Shown here piece by piece: positions 49,214-60,919 of a stretch of 64,000 nucleotides of DNA; within the stretch, counting starts at the first letter, position 1, and every line of letters begins with the position of its first letter. The translations under genes and the position numbers were made by a program. The notes under the pieces are model-generated. The model saw nothing but the letters and a program-made list of their open reading frames with translations. It searched no databases and was not told where the DNA came from. Source of the DNA: Diphasiastrum complanatum (Eukaryota > Streptophyta > Lycopodiopsida > Lycopodiales > Lycopodiaceae); contig CM055100.1 in assembly GCA_029204225.1 (NCBI GenBank), positions 14,700,538 to 14,764,537 on the forward strand, written 5' to 3'.

Positions 49214-52200
49214 TCAAGTGGGGAGGGCTCGAAGCAAATAAAGTGCCAATTTCCACTCAACCGCTTCTGTTCTGACAACTCTTTCAAGGAAAGGAACGGC
49301 TCCTGCAGCCAAAATAGCAGGATGGTTCTCATCATTCATGCTAAGGCTGTAAAGGATCGACACAGTTGCTGCTCTTGCTGTGGGGGTTCCTTTGTGGAGT
49401 ACTTGTACAAGAGGAAAAATACCACCTGAATTAGCAACAGCAGCAGCATAATCCTGGATACCTTCGGTCACCAAATCCCTTAGCTGTAGCACAGCCCTTT
49501 CCTGCACTTCAGCAGAAAGAACACGGATCTCTTCAACCAATCTAGGAATTATATCGTGCACTGTGACCTCAAGGTCCACAGGAACTTGAATCTCAGTTGC
49601 AGATATAGCATTTCGCGACAATCTCAATAGGCATGCTGAAGCCCAGTCCTTCACATGGAGAGGAGTCTCTGCTCTTAAAATTCTTTTCAGAACCTCGACT
49701 AAGTAGGGAATGTTGAGAAACTTGGCAGTTCCTGGAAATCTGAGCAATTTTTCCAGCAATCTCGATGAAGCACTTACAGCCAGCCAAGTATCCTGGTTTT
49801 TTGGGTCATGTATCTCATCTCCTACTTTTGTGGACACATACATTGTGCAAAAAATCGATCATCATCTATGTTACAAATTAGCAGAGTAGTCATCATACGG
49901 GCAAGGAAACAAAACATACTCCAATCCTATCTAAATGAAGACTTATAAAATAATCCTAAGTTTCTACAACAGAGAAATTACCTCCATCCATGTTGACTTC
50001 AAAAACCTCCTTGAAAACATGATCTATACCAGTTCTGATAATTTCTAAAGCATGAGCTTCTTTGGTGGCTAAATTTTCCAGCACCGAAGCTGCCTTTTCT
50101 TTCAGGGATGGTGATCCTCTTAACATGATGTCAATGAGAGGCGCTATTCCATCGGCTACAACAATTTTGTCCCTGTAGTAGCTAACATGTTAGCATCCTG
50201 AGCCAATTACAGTTTATACTGCTTACAACAGTAAGCAGCAAGTAAGACAAACATGGCATGGTATAAATACAGAAGAGGACCTTGGTTCAGCATTTAGGTT
50301 TGATATCTCTTCCAGGATCTCTTCAGCCTCATTCTTTGCTTCAGTAGGTGAATTTTGTGACCTCATCATCTCTAAAAGGCCTGGAACTGCCCCTGCTTGT
50401 AACTGGAAAACAACAAATTGAATCCCAAACTCATTGGTTTGAATTTTGCTTCAATGGTTTACAGGAATTCACAGTCCTGTTCATATAAGCACTTAGTAGA
50501 ATCTAATAGGCACCATGAATCAACTATAAACAGCAAATGATTTAATTGAAGACCCAGCAAAAAAGAGATTGTTGATTGATAATGAACTGACCATAGCTTT
50601 TATCTCATCTCCAGTTTGAGATAGCCGCAAAAGTGCTGCAACCACCTGGACGGGACCAAAGCCATGATTAAAGGTTATATGCTGTTTCAGAGGCTTCTTT
50701 GCCAATACTAGATTGCAACGATCCTCCACGTACTAAGACAGACATAAGACAATTAACAATTCAATGTAGACATGACAAAGGGGGACTAACTAGACATGCT
50801 GATTAGAATTCTCCCACAGGTAATTGAAAATATCATAAGACTCAAGTACCTTCTCCTTGACAGTTTGCGGAGCATCCTCGGCTTTCAATATGGCAACGAG
50901 TGCAGGAACTGCACCATGTGCATCAATTGATTTACGCACTTTATGGCTATCACTCAGTCCACAGTCCCGAGATGCTGGAAGTCAATTATGGGTAGACAGT
51001 GAAAGCAATAGAGATTCTTCAATAGAACACTAACTTTCGATATAAAAGGTGGTCTTTATAGTCTATCAGAACCTGCAAACCAGTCAACAAGCATATAATT
51101 CACCTGCAAGCAAGCTTCTCAATCGCAGAAGCTACAGCTTCTGTGGCAGCTTCATCACCACAGCCTAGGAGCCGTACGAGATGCGGTATACCTCCAGCTT
51201 TAGCCACTGCTTGTCTGTTTTCTTCACTAAATGCAATATCTGATATCGAGTCAGCAGCCCGTCTTGCATATTGAACATCTTCCAACCCAAGAATCAAGAT
51301 GAGTCTTGGGATCCCATCCCACCAAGGCATCAAAGTGATTTTACAATCATTTAATGGCCTGCTATTGCCTTTGTCTCCATAATCTCTCTCAATCACACCT
51401 ATTCTTGCTAAAAAATGTTGCCTTATACGTCCTTCTACAGCAAGTTTTGTAGAGTTGTCCAGATCAGGTGATTCATTGCCAATCTTAAGACCTAGTAGAA
51501 GCTCTCCAGCACCAAAAGTTGAGTCCAAGCGTTGAGGAGGTTGCTCAAGCTTAGTATTCTCAGGGATAGAAGGTGCTTGTTGAAGGTGTGGCTTGAAAGA
51601 CCGATATGCTGCAGCTCCTATAAGAGGAACTGGCACCAAACCCTCTTCTAAAACTGCCAGTTTTGTGTCTTCATTTTTTATGAGCTCCAACAAAGCATTT
51701 CTTGCTTCTTGCCTACTTATTTTTGACACGTTTGTGTCATCTTTGAGCAATTTTGCCTGCAACCATAATAACATCCTTAATGCAAGCCTTCAAGAGCAAA
51801 AAATGTCATTCTTTAAGACTCCTCAAAAGGAGAATTTTTTTTTGTTGTTTATGCTACTCAGATGCCAGACAGAAATGACGGTCACCCCCTGAGAAAGACT
51901 TTACCCAAATATGATAATAAATACTTACGAGCTTTGGAATTGCACCTGCATCCATCAGCATGCTATGATTAGATTTGCTTAATGCTAAGTTAGACAAAAC
52001 TCCTGCTGCAGCTTCAATCTCCCCTTGCTGAGAAGAATCAAGCATTGTTAGCAGCACCAGCAAGAGCTCAAGTTTTCCAATTTTCCTGCTGTAGCTTTCT
52101 TCCACCGACAGATTCCAGAGAACACATGTTGCTTGTTCTCTGACCTGGACCAACCAAAAACTGAAGCAATTTATCTTCCCTAAGTGGTTCATCATGCTCA

Positions 52201-55200
52201 TAAAGGACATGACAGTGTTACATAGTGAGTGTGAACCCTAATGCAAGAAAAAGAAGCTTGAACTCTGTTTAACACATTCCAGAAAGCAGAATATACGGAT
52301 CTCGGTTGTAATAGCAATAATTTGCTAATGAATATTTTCTTTCACCTCTGGAGGGGCGGTTCGACGTGACAAAAGGCCTGCAATCTCCTCAATTGCTCCA
52401 GCGTCAACCACCAAAGAAGTATAAGAGTGTATAGCTGAAATATTACGAAGGAGACCAGCAGCTGCTTCTGATGTTGCTGGTCTTTTGGATGAAAGAAGGG
52501 TCACAACTAAAGTGAGGCAACCTGGAAAACCAACTATCTCATCCACATGTTCCTTTCCTGCAGCTGAATGCCTCCAGAGAGCCTGAACTGCCTCTTCTCT
52601 TTCTTCTGCAGACTTGTCAAGGCCAAGCATTCTAACAAATAGACCAACGTAGCCTTCTTCGAGCCCAATACCAGAAGCCAGTTGACCTTGAGTTTTGGTA
52701 GCAATCGGCTCTTCATAACCTGAAAGAGGTTGCCTAACAGCTTCCTTGGCCTGACAAACAATACAAACAAAAGCAGTTAAAAACCACGAAGTAAGTACCC
52801 CTTCCTTTCTAGGAGTCATTGCTAGCACCCAGAGTTCACTCTTACTGTTCCTCAATGCACATACGCCACAAAAAGCGCATCATTTACATGTCCATGTTCC
52901 CTCAAGATGGTGAGTTCACAGAGTTGAGAGGGCCTCATTCTCTTTTTCGCACTTCCCAATGAGTTCGATGATTGGATCAACATCATTGGAGGAAGCTCGT
53001 TTTGTTGGCTGGTAGGTTGGAGCTAGGGAGTGAGCAAAAAAGTCATTAGGCTGATGGTTGAGAAAAGGAAGAGTCTAAATGATCATATGTTGGACAGGTG
53101 CCCTACAACTTATACAAAATATGGTGGGGTTCTTGATCATATGAACAAACTTCTGTTTTAAAAGATTGAATTTCAAAGATTCAAGACGTTTTAGATAAGA
53201 CCTTATAAAAACAGGAAGAAGACGTCGCGTTACCTAGATTGGCAATCACATACCAGCAATATTTTATGGTTGGGCATTTTGTTGGATGTTATTTTTTGAG
53301 AATATTATTCCATGACGAGCAAGAATGAATATTCACCAAAAGGACTTCATGCAGTATGCCATTACCCATTACAGATCCACACCCACAAAATGCTGATACA
53401 CCTTTCAAAATTGCGTTATTACTTCAAATCAAATGGTTATCAGTTTATTCTCAAGTGAAAGCAAAATAGAAGTTTGTGTGACATGGCTGGAAAAGCAACG
53501 TCCCAAAGACAGTTTAAAAAAAAATGGACAGAGTTCCAAAGGAAGATCAAATCAAGTGAACTGTTTACACACAATGCTCCCATGTTATAAGCACACAGGT
53601 CAACACATCTGTGAATATGGCTCACATGTTATAAGCACACAGGTCAATTTCTCAAACAATGGGATGGTCAACCTACTGATGAGGCCACTTGAGAATCCTT
53701 GGAGGTCTTTCCACAAACCTTCATTATAGGAGGAAGCTTGTGCTCTTCATGACGCTATCAAGGATCCTCATGTTCCTCCTTATGCTATAAGCATTCCAGT
53801 TCCAAATGCTACTTCAGAAAAAACTCAAAGGATAGAAGAAAACAACACTGCATCAATTTGTTAATCCTGGGACTCATACAGATTTTTCTTAGATTGTTGC
53901 TTTTCCCTTTAGTTCAATGAATTGAAAAAATAATACGACGGACAGTTTGTTGCTCATTGAACTCACTACTACTCATGAAAATTAAAAATCTCTCTGCACA
54001 AAAGCACCAAGCTATTACTAGTTCAAAAAGAAAAAACAATGTCGTGAGGGACTATGCCAATTTCAAGACAAAGAATAACCTAAAAAGAAAACGACTAGTA
54101 GCACATGTGCCTCAAAGCATGAAAAGTAGCTATCTAGTAAGTTAGTATTGAGTAATTTTTTCTACTACGCCTGCATTGAATTGAAAAGTGTTACAAATAC
54201 TGATTTGACACCTCTGTAAACATGACTAGCAACTACCCTTTGGCACCATTCCATTATTTATGGGCCCAATAACTAAGTTGAAAACATTAATTGACTGTTA
54301 TACCTAAAAGGGGGTGTCCTACAACATTTGAATTCCCTACCTCCTTAATTTTTTGTCCTTTAGATTCTTCTAAAAGTCTCTTAATTGGTATACATAGGAG
54401 CTAAAGTCTCATTAGTTACTTGATTGTTAGGATCTTTGAAGGAGATCTGCCTGATCTATCAAAAGCCTATGAATTTCATTGAGTTTCGTTTGTTGGAGAA
54501 TGTTATTGTTGCTTTCATGCTTTGATTAAGTTCATGACATTTCCCAAATCCAAAACTTGATCAAAGGTGAATAGTGAGATACAGTGCACAGGGGTAGAAT
54601 TCCAACGAGTCTCAAAAACAGCAATCTTAACAACCATTGAGAAGAAGACCAAAGACAAATATCCATGATGTGTAAACAAAAAGTCATCAATTTGACGTAT
54701 GTGCAATCACAGGATATAAAAAGCTTAAATAATTTTTTCTCTAATAGACCAACTACGTGACTATGGGCATTGTTTACATTTATTAACAATTTAACCCAAT
54801 GACATTTCAATTTCAATGGCACAACATGTAGGGAATCCCTTACAGCAACATTTAACAACTTTCCACTGTTGGGCATGAGGCCCTTCTACAACCAGGAACC
54901 AAGCCCACGAAAGCATGGGATGTTCCGTCCAAGCCAGGCTGTTTGACGGTACAATAAATTTTGCAGCCGACCACTTCAATGTGAACCATATGTCAAAAAG
55001 TGTCAATCGGAAAATTTTCAATGGTTGGCACTAAACCTTTGGCGAAATCTGGAAAATAAATTGCATATGCCAGGCTTAAAACTCCACTTAAGAGACGTTG
55101 TCCCAGTGCACCTGAAAACTCCAGACTCACGAAGAGAACTAAAGAGCTCCACCAATCAAGCCGGCCTAAAACACAATTTGAATCTGACTAATAATTTCAG

Positions 55201-55853
55201 GATTTTGAAGCCTACTCTGAAGGGGGAAACCTAATGTAAAACCTGGCAGGTTTCAGAGCGTCGTAATGAATTCATTTTGTTAGGTTGTTCTTGATGGGTT
55301 CGGACTTTCATTAAGAAAAAATATAAAATACTACTACGACATTTGGAATTCAAAAGCCCGCATGTATGCTGAATAATTTTGAATTTTCACCCTTATGAAA
55401 CAAACAAACAGAACGGGTAAATTTTCGAAACCCTTTCTGCAACAAAAAAGAAACCCATACCAAATGCTGCAAAAGTTCATCGGTACCAGGAGGCAACGAG
55501 TTCCAGGAAGTGTTAACCAAGGGAGGGCCGCTGTCGTCATCTTCATCCAAAGCTCTGACGCACAAGCGTCGTAAGTCATAATGCCTGAAACCAGCAGCTA
55601 AGAAAGAAACATGCTTCGAAATACCAAAAGAGCTATATAAACTGGCAAACCCTGCCCTGTGAGGATTTAGGCTTTTGCGCACCACAACGCTGCCTCGTCG
55701 AAATCCCTGCTGCTTCTTCACCTCTGCTCTGTTGCCACCCCAAAACACTGCATCTTGAACACGATTTTGCTGCGACAAGAAAAAGCGCTCGCCTGCAGCT
55801 CGCGAGAATGGAGTTTGTGTGAGAGGAGCAGCAGCCATATCCATGACTATCAT
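49214..55853 (-). CDS. armadillo-repeat protein, predicted plastid-targeted (9 exons)
   Basis: Exons, 5' to 3': 55853-55461, 52750-52346, 52144-51929, 51756-51104, 50952-50850, 50732-50592, 50402-50281, 50172-49982, 49821-49214. All phases join, giving 943 codons plus stop. The first 100 residues are rich in Ser, Arg, Phe and Ala and lack acidic residues until ALDEDDDSGPP, a typical chloroplast transit peptide. The rest is ARM/HEAT helices: TSEAAAGLLRNISAIHSYTS, VREQATCVLWNLSVEE, EIEAAAGVLSNLALSKSN, RAADSISDIAFSEENRQAVA, KAGGIPHLVRLLGCGDEAAT, and AATVSILYSLSMNDENHPAI near the end. ARM arrays are protein-binding scaffolds; the partner is unknown. I do not commit to a gene symbol. Intron 1 is 2.7 kb and GT-AG. 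Exon 5 uses a poor acceptor (CTGAG|T), chosen because the stronger upstream CAG breaks the frame. Start alternatives are Met4 and Met6. Confidence 0.88.
53578..53648. repeat. 45-bp-spaced direct repeat in ARM intron 1
   Basis: CATGTTATAAGCACACAGGT with a CAA tail occurs at about 53581 and 53626. The rest of the 2.7-kb intron (52751-55460) shows no recognisable gene. Confidence 0.85.
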
Positions 55854-55898
55854 GGATGCTGGTGGATGGCTTTACACTTTGCTGTGATCTGAGCCCTA

Positions 55899-55911
55899 TT
55901 TTTTTATATAG
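55899..55911 (-). promoter_or_regulatory. TATA box of the ARM gene
   Basis: The minus strand reads TCTATATAAAAA about 50 bp upstream of the chosen ATG. This would give a leader of only some 20-25 nt if it is used at the usual spacing. Confidence 0.5.
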
Positions 55912-57775
55912 ACCAACTCACATTCTTTATAAAAAATGTATTGGTGCTATGGAGAAAACTAGTTTAGAGCTTTTCATCTATCCACGTGTGAATAGGGTTT
56001 TGACCAACCAGGTGCGTTTGAGGGACACATGTCTTTCATTTTATCCCATAAAACTAATGTCATTTTAATTGAAACGTTACCATGAGTGTTCATGAATTTT
56101 GCAAAGCATAACCTTCAAGATGAAAAGCGTGACAAGTTAGGGTTTCTCTGAGATTAGGGTTCGAGGGAGGAGAAATAGCAATAATAATCACTTGTTTACA
56201 ATTGTTGCCTTGCACCAATAGCAAAGTTTGTTGAATGGTGAGCCTATCGATGTGGTGAAATCTGGATAGTCTGGGTGATTGAAATCTAATGGTCATTTTT
56301 TCTTTAAATATGTGTGAGTTTGCATCAAGGACACCTGTATTAACTCTCTTTAAGCACATGTGACAATCTTTCGGCTCGATCCAAGGGGGTCACCCCTATA
56401 GTATTGGTTGGCGAGATTGATATACTTTTCATTAACAGGTTGAACAATCCAATGCTAGAACTGTCAACATCGCCTTGACATCCAGGCCATAAAATGTCTC
56501 ACACCCAAGTTTTAATGTCGTAAAGCCATTCCCCAATGTCATCAACTGGAGAGTTGATGGCAAGGTTCATATTGGGCCAACTGCTAAACTTGTTCCGGTT
56601 GAAGCACTTCGATTCGTTCACTTTCATCAGAGAGCAGGCTGAACGATGTAGACAAAGTCCATTGGAGGTGCGGCTTGGTCATCAGAAGCAAATGCTTGGT
56701 ATGCTTATTGAAGTCCAACTTGCTTTCATCCACAATTACTTGAGATTGAAAGGTTTCCTTGCTCTACGATCCTCTGGCAGTGCTTGTCCAGGATTGCACA
56801 AATGATTTTAACCATATGACAAGATTGCTTCATAAGCTCTTGCAGACAAAGATGACTTGTACACACAAAAGTTCATTTTTAGCTTTAGTTGGCATTTTGG
56901 AGAATATGACTAGTTTAGGTCAAGTTTTGGATAAGCTAGGCCAAATTACTCTAGAGAGAGAAGAGAGAGTCATCATTTTCAGCTATAAATAATAGGGGAC
57001 TCTATACTAGAATAGCAAAACCTAACAGGTATTCCACTTTTGGAAGCCTTGAAAGCAATATTATCATCTCATCTTTGGTTCTCTTCTACATTTGTTTTGA
57101 TCAAATCTCTTCTTACTTTGTGTTGTGGTTGGATTATGTGATCAAAAATCATTTTTAGATCATTTACATTCAAGGATAGAGGTCAAGTACTTTTTGACGT
57201 GATTCATCAACACAAGCTCTTTATTTGTAAGAGATATTGTTTACATTCAAAATATATTGTTTCTAGTTTCTAATTGACAATCTCCACTAGTGAGTGAGCG
57301 ATGCTCCCCATGTGGGTGAACAAATCTCCCACGTTTATGAACAATCTCCTTTTTGGATGAAAAAATTTCATTTGTGGATGAGTTTTGCTCTCCCTGGAAT
57401 AAGAAATCTCCCTATATGGATGAGCACTAAGATTGTCAATTATTTTGCATATAGTTTATGCTGGAAAGGTTCTAACCTATTCAAGAGTGTGTGTCGTCAA
57501 TTTTTTAGATCTTAGGTTCAATATGATGTGTTTGATCATGCGTTGATCAAAATATTCATAAAAAAATTACATCTCATTTGACTAGTTTGAAGAGAGATAA
57601 TATTGCAAGGCTCTAAATCTTTGTGATTTTATTATTCCTTCATCTGTTGAGAGGTGCGTGAGTGCTTAGTGCACTAGAACAGGTTCAAAGAGGAGGAGTA
57701 ATCATTTTCCATGATGGATATTAATAGTGGGATCATGTTGGAAAGTAATGATAGGCTCAACTTCCTTTAGAAACA
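55912..57775. other. intergenic region, no gene identified
   Basis: Short open frames have no family motif. Around 57290-57430 there is a loose repetition of CTCCC and GGATGA, with no clear unit. Confidence 0.4.
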
Positions 57776-58153
57776 AGGAAAAAGGAAGATGCCACTTCTT
57801 TCAAAGGCATCTTTGTTGGTTATAGTGAAAGTAAGAAAGCTTATAGGATATATGATCCTATTACAAAAAAAGTTGTTGCTAGTAGAGATGTACTTTTTGA
57901 TGAATCTCTCCAAGCCAAAGGAAAGGTGACTTCCAACAACACTCAACTTGTCAAAGATCATGCTATGGCCGAGGAGGAGCTTCATGGTGTGGAAGAAAGA
58001 CCTTTGGTGTCTCAATACCAAGCAAGGTATGACAAAAGGGCCAAGAGAGCACACCACATCATCAAGATGAATGTCACTAATGAACTTCTTAAGGAAATTA
58101 GTAAGTGCACTTCTTCAAGTAAAGCATGGAATTTATTGAAGAAGGTGTATTAA
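57776..58153 (+). pseudogene. copia integrase-RT linker joined to gag
   Basis: The plus frame reads SFKGIFVGYSESKKAYRIYD, then KKVVASRDVLFDES (linker). After a Lys-rich stretch it gives VSQYQARYDKRAKRAHHIIK and SSSKAWNLLKKVY, which is copia gag. RT is missing and the domain order is reversed compared with a normal element, as in the fragment at 43.5-44.3 kb. Confidence 0.75.
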
Positions 58154-59059
58154 GTCCACATCTTGTTAGCTTTATGAAGATCTAGTGCAGTATGCATATC
58201 ACAACCACAGTCACCATAGCTCAAGCACCTCAAGCTCTCAAAGATGGCACAGCAAAATCTATTGAATAATTTGAAAACACTATACATATAGCAAGAGCCC
58301 CAAACTGCATGGGCTCGACAAGTGCAATTAACTAAATTAGCACCTGTCCCAACTGACTAGGTCCAATATGGGCCTTAATAACTGACGAACCCAAGACATG
58401 CCCATGAGAAAAGCTCTGATATCATGTGAAGAATTTCAGATCAATGATGATCCAATCCATAAAAAGATCTTGGGTTACAAAAGAAGCTACTCTACCAATC
58501 TCACCAATGTAAAAAAATCGGCATCTACACAAAATGAGATGCAAACTCTAATAGAACTTTATCAAACATGAATCAAAAGATAAAGTGCTATTGTTGTTCA
58601 TACAAAACCAGCAAGCTACTGTATTTCACACGTGTGGATCCAAAAATAACAAATATATAGATCATTCTACACATAGAATTGCATGCAATCACAAGTATAG
58701 TGCAACAATGGATAGTAGAATCCAAGAGAACCATGTATAAGCATGAAATGAGATAGGGAAGAGAGAAGACATGTCTCTCCACGAGTTACATCATATTATA
58801 ACAGGTCCAAACTCTATTTGGCAACTTGGCTTTCCCACCAAAATGTAAACCCTACTATTTTTTTGGGTCTAAATTCAAAGTACCCAACATTCAAATTTGA
58901 ATCTACTCAAACTCGACTTCTAACTTTCCCACACTTTCAAAAGGTGTTTATTCAAATGAAATTTAGACTAATGAACTTTAAAAAGTCAAACTCTAAGTCT
59001 AAAACAAAGTTGGCCTCAATTTGCCAAATATATAAATGTAGCAAATATGATCAAACTAG
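58154..59059. other. spacer
   Basis: No gene or clear repeat seen. Confidence 0.4.
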
Positions 59060-60304
59060 TTGAATCTTTCACAGTTGCCAAGTCTAGCCAGGAGGGAGAC
59101 CTCCACGAGAGAGAAGACAAAACCTAATAGGTTTCAGGTAAACCTCGTGCTCATGAGCAACATCATTTCATCTACTAAACCCTTTGCTTTGAGGAGGGCA
59201 AGGTTCAAGAGATGGCAAAAAGCAATACAAGAGGATATTGATTCCAACAAACACCATGACGCTTGGGAGATATTGGATCTTCCAAAGGGCAAGATACCCA
59301 TTGGCAACAAATGGGTATACAAGACAAAGTACAATGCCAATTGAACCATTGCAAAACATAGGACAAGGCTTGTACTGAAGGGCTATGCGCAGAATAAGGG
59401 CATTGACTTTGAAAAGACCTTCGTTCCTGTGGCCAAGTGGAACACACTTCACATGGTGATTTTTTTAGTGGCATTCTTCGGAGAATCTACATAAAATGGA
59501 CATAAACTTTGCTTTTATGAATGGTAAGCTTGATTTTGTGATATAGGGCATGGAAGAAAAAGTATGCAAGTTGAAGAAAGCCTTGTATGTATTGAAGCAA
59601 GCACCACGTGCTTGGTGTAGCCACTTTGATAAGCATCTCCTATCTAGAGGTTTGAAATGCACTTCTTCATATTTCAATCTTTACTACTTTTCTCATGGAT
59701 CTAGCATCACACTGATTGTATTGTAAAGTAGACGACCTCATAATCATAAGTAATGATGACAATTTGATGTAAAAGGGACACTAACGGATTGTTATATGAG
59801 AGGCAACAACCTTTACCAGTTTTATAGGGCTTTGTTGATTCGTATTGGGCAGGCTGTGTAGACGACAAAAATTCACCACAGGGTATGTATTTTATGTTGG
59901 TAATGGTGTATTTTATTGGTCCAGTAAAAAGCATGACACAAATTGCTCTTTCTACCACATAAGTACAGTACAAAGCCCTATTTTTAGCTACATAGGAGGC
60001 AATTTGGTTGAGGATAATGATGGAAGACATTCGAATCCCACTGAGTAAGCCTATTGTGATCAAATGTGATAGCTAAACTGCTATTCAACTGGCCAAAAAT
60101 CTTGTATTTCACGCACGAAGCACATAAAGATTAAATATCATTTCATTAGAGAGAAACTTTTATCGAATGAAATACATGTAGTGAATTGTACAATAGAGGA
60201 TCAACTAGTAGACATAACTACTAAAGCTTTAAGTATTGATAAATTTGAGTTGTTTCGAGAAAAGCTCTTTGTAAGAAAAATAAACTAGGGCTTAAGAGAG
60301 AGTT
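59060..60304 (+). pseudogene. copia RT and RNase H remnant
   Basis: RT start reads RWQKAIQEDIDSNKHHDAWE, followed by GKIPIGNKWVYKTKYNAN, a stop, then RTRLVLKGYAQNKGIDFEKT and FVPVAKWNTL. Further blocks match KVCKLKKALYGLKQAPRAW-type sequence in broken form (about 59560-59620). RNase H has GFVDSYWAGCVDD, CDS.TAIQLAKN, STKHIKIKYHFIREKLL and DITTKALSIDKFE (about 59830-60280). Many stops and frameshifts are present. The purine tract GGGCTTAAGAGAGAG ends near 60305, where an LTR begins. Confidence 0.88.
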
Positions 60305-60493
60305 TCAGATTAAATAAGCCCAAGGTTTTTTTACGGTTTGATGGCTATTTCTTATTTTAGCAATGTTTTCAAATTTTTCTGTTTATGTGACAATGTGCAT
60401 GAGTTCCATTTGACAACACATACTGAGTAGAGTCGAGACATGCATCCCATAACGGGGGCCGTATTTCCATGCAACGACACTCCCCTAAAAGTA

Positions 60494-60497
<4 letters not shown>
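60305..60497 (+). repeat. copia 3' LTR, truncated by a (TA)n array
   Basis: It follows the polypurine tract. Blocks TAAGCCC, GTGCATGAGT, and CCCATAACGGGGGCC match in the same order the minus-sense LTR at 35125-35462, so the two elements are one family. The LTR start TG has mutated to TT, and its second half is replaced by the TA array. Confidence 0.65.

Positions 60498-60577
<80 letters not shown>
60498..60577. repeat. (TA)n microsatellite, 80 bp
   Basis: Pure TA run between the LTR and an inverted gag piece. At the corresponding place the 35-kb LTR has GACTGTGTATATGTACC, a plausible seed for expansion. Confidence 0.97.
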
Positions 60578-60580
<3 letters not shown>

Positions 60581-60585
60581 AACTG

Positions 60586-60775
60586 GTCTCGTAGCTCCTT
60601 AATTTGTGAGAAATAGGACCCTATCCCCTCGTTTTTCTCCATGCGAACACCTATTAGTTTGGTCCTCAAAAACATCATTCGAGAGGGAATGGTCGTTTGA
60701 AATTGTATTCTGATTGCCTCCCAAGTGCCTCTTTCTATCACAGATTCACTAATGTGGGTGTTACATACCTATGTA
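60586..60775 (-). pseudogene. copia gag fragment, inverted
   Basis: The minus frame reads FQTTIPSRMMFLRTKLIGVR then MEKNEGIGSYFSQIKELRDQ, and is cut by the (TA)n run. It is the same gag family as 34387-34674 (MEENEGVGSYFTRIKKLRD). It lies head-on against the plus-strand LTR. Confidence 0.85.
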
Positions 60776-60919
60776 ACTAGCAGTACTTTAGTAACCCCTA
60801 TGTGCCCATTTAGTATCCGAGGGCCTTAATGGTGAGTCACCCTTAGATCTCTATCTTTTTAGGTTTTTGGACTTCAATAGAGTGTGTTTCAATCTTAGGA
60901 AGTGGCAAGATTCACTAGA

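Noticed and set aside
54515-55021. Minus-strand frames of 63-114 codons within 2.7 kb before ARM exon 2
   Set aside because: They lie in ARM intron 1, overlap one another in different frames and carry no domain.
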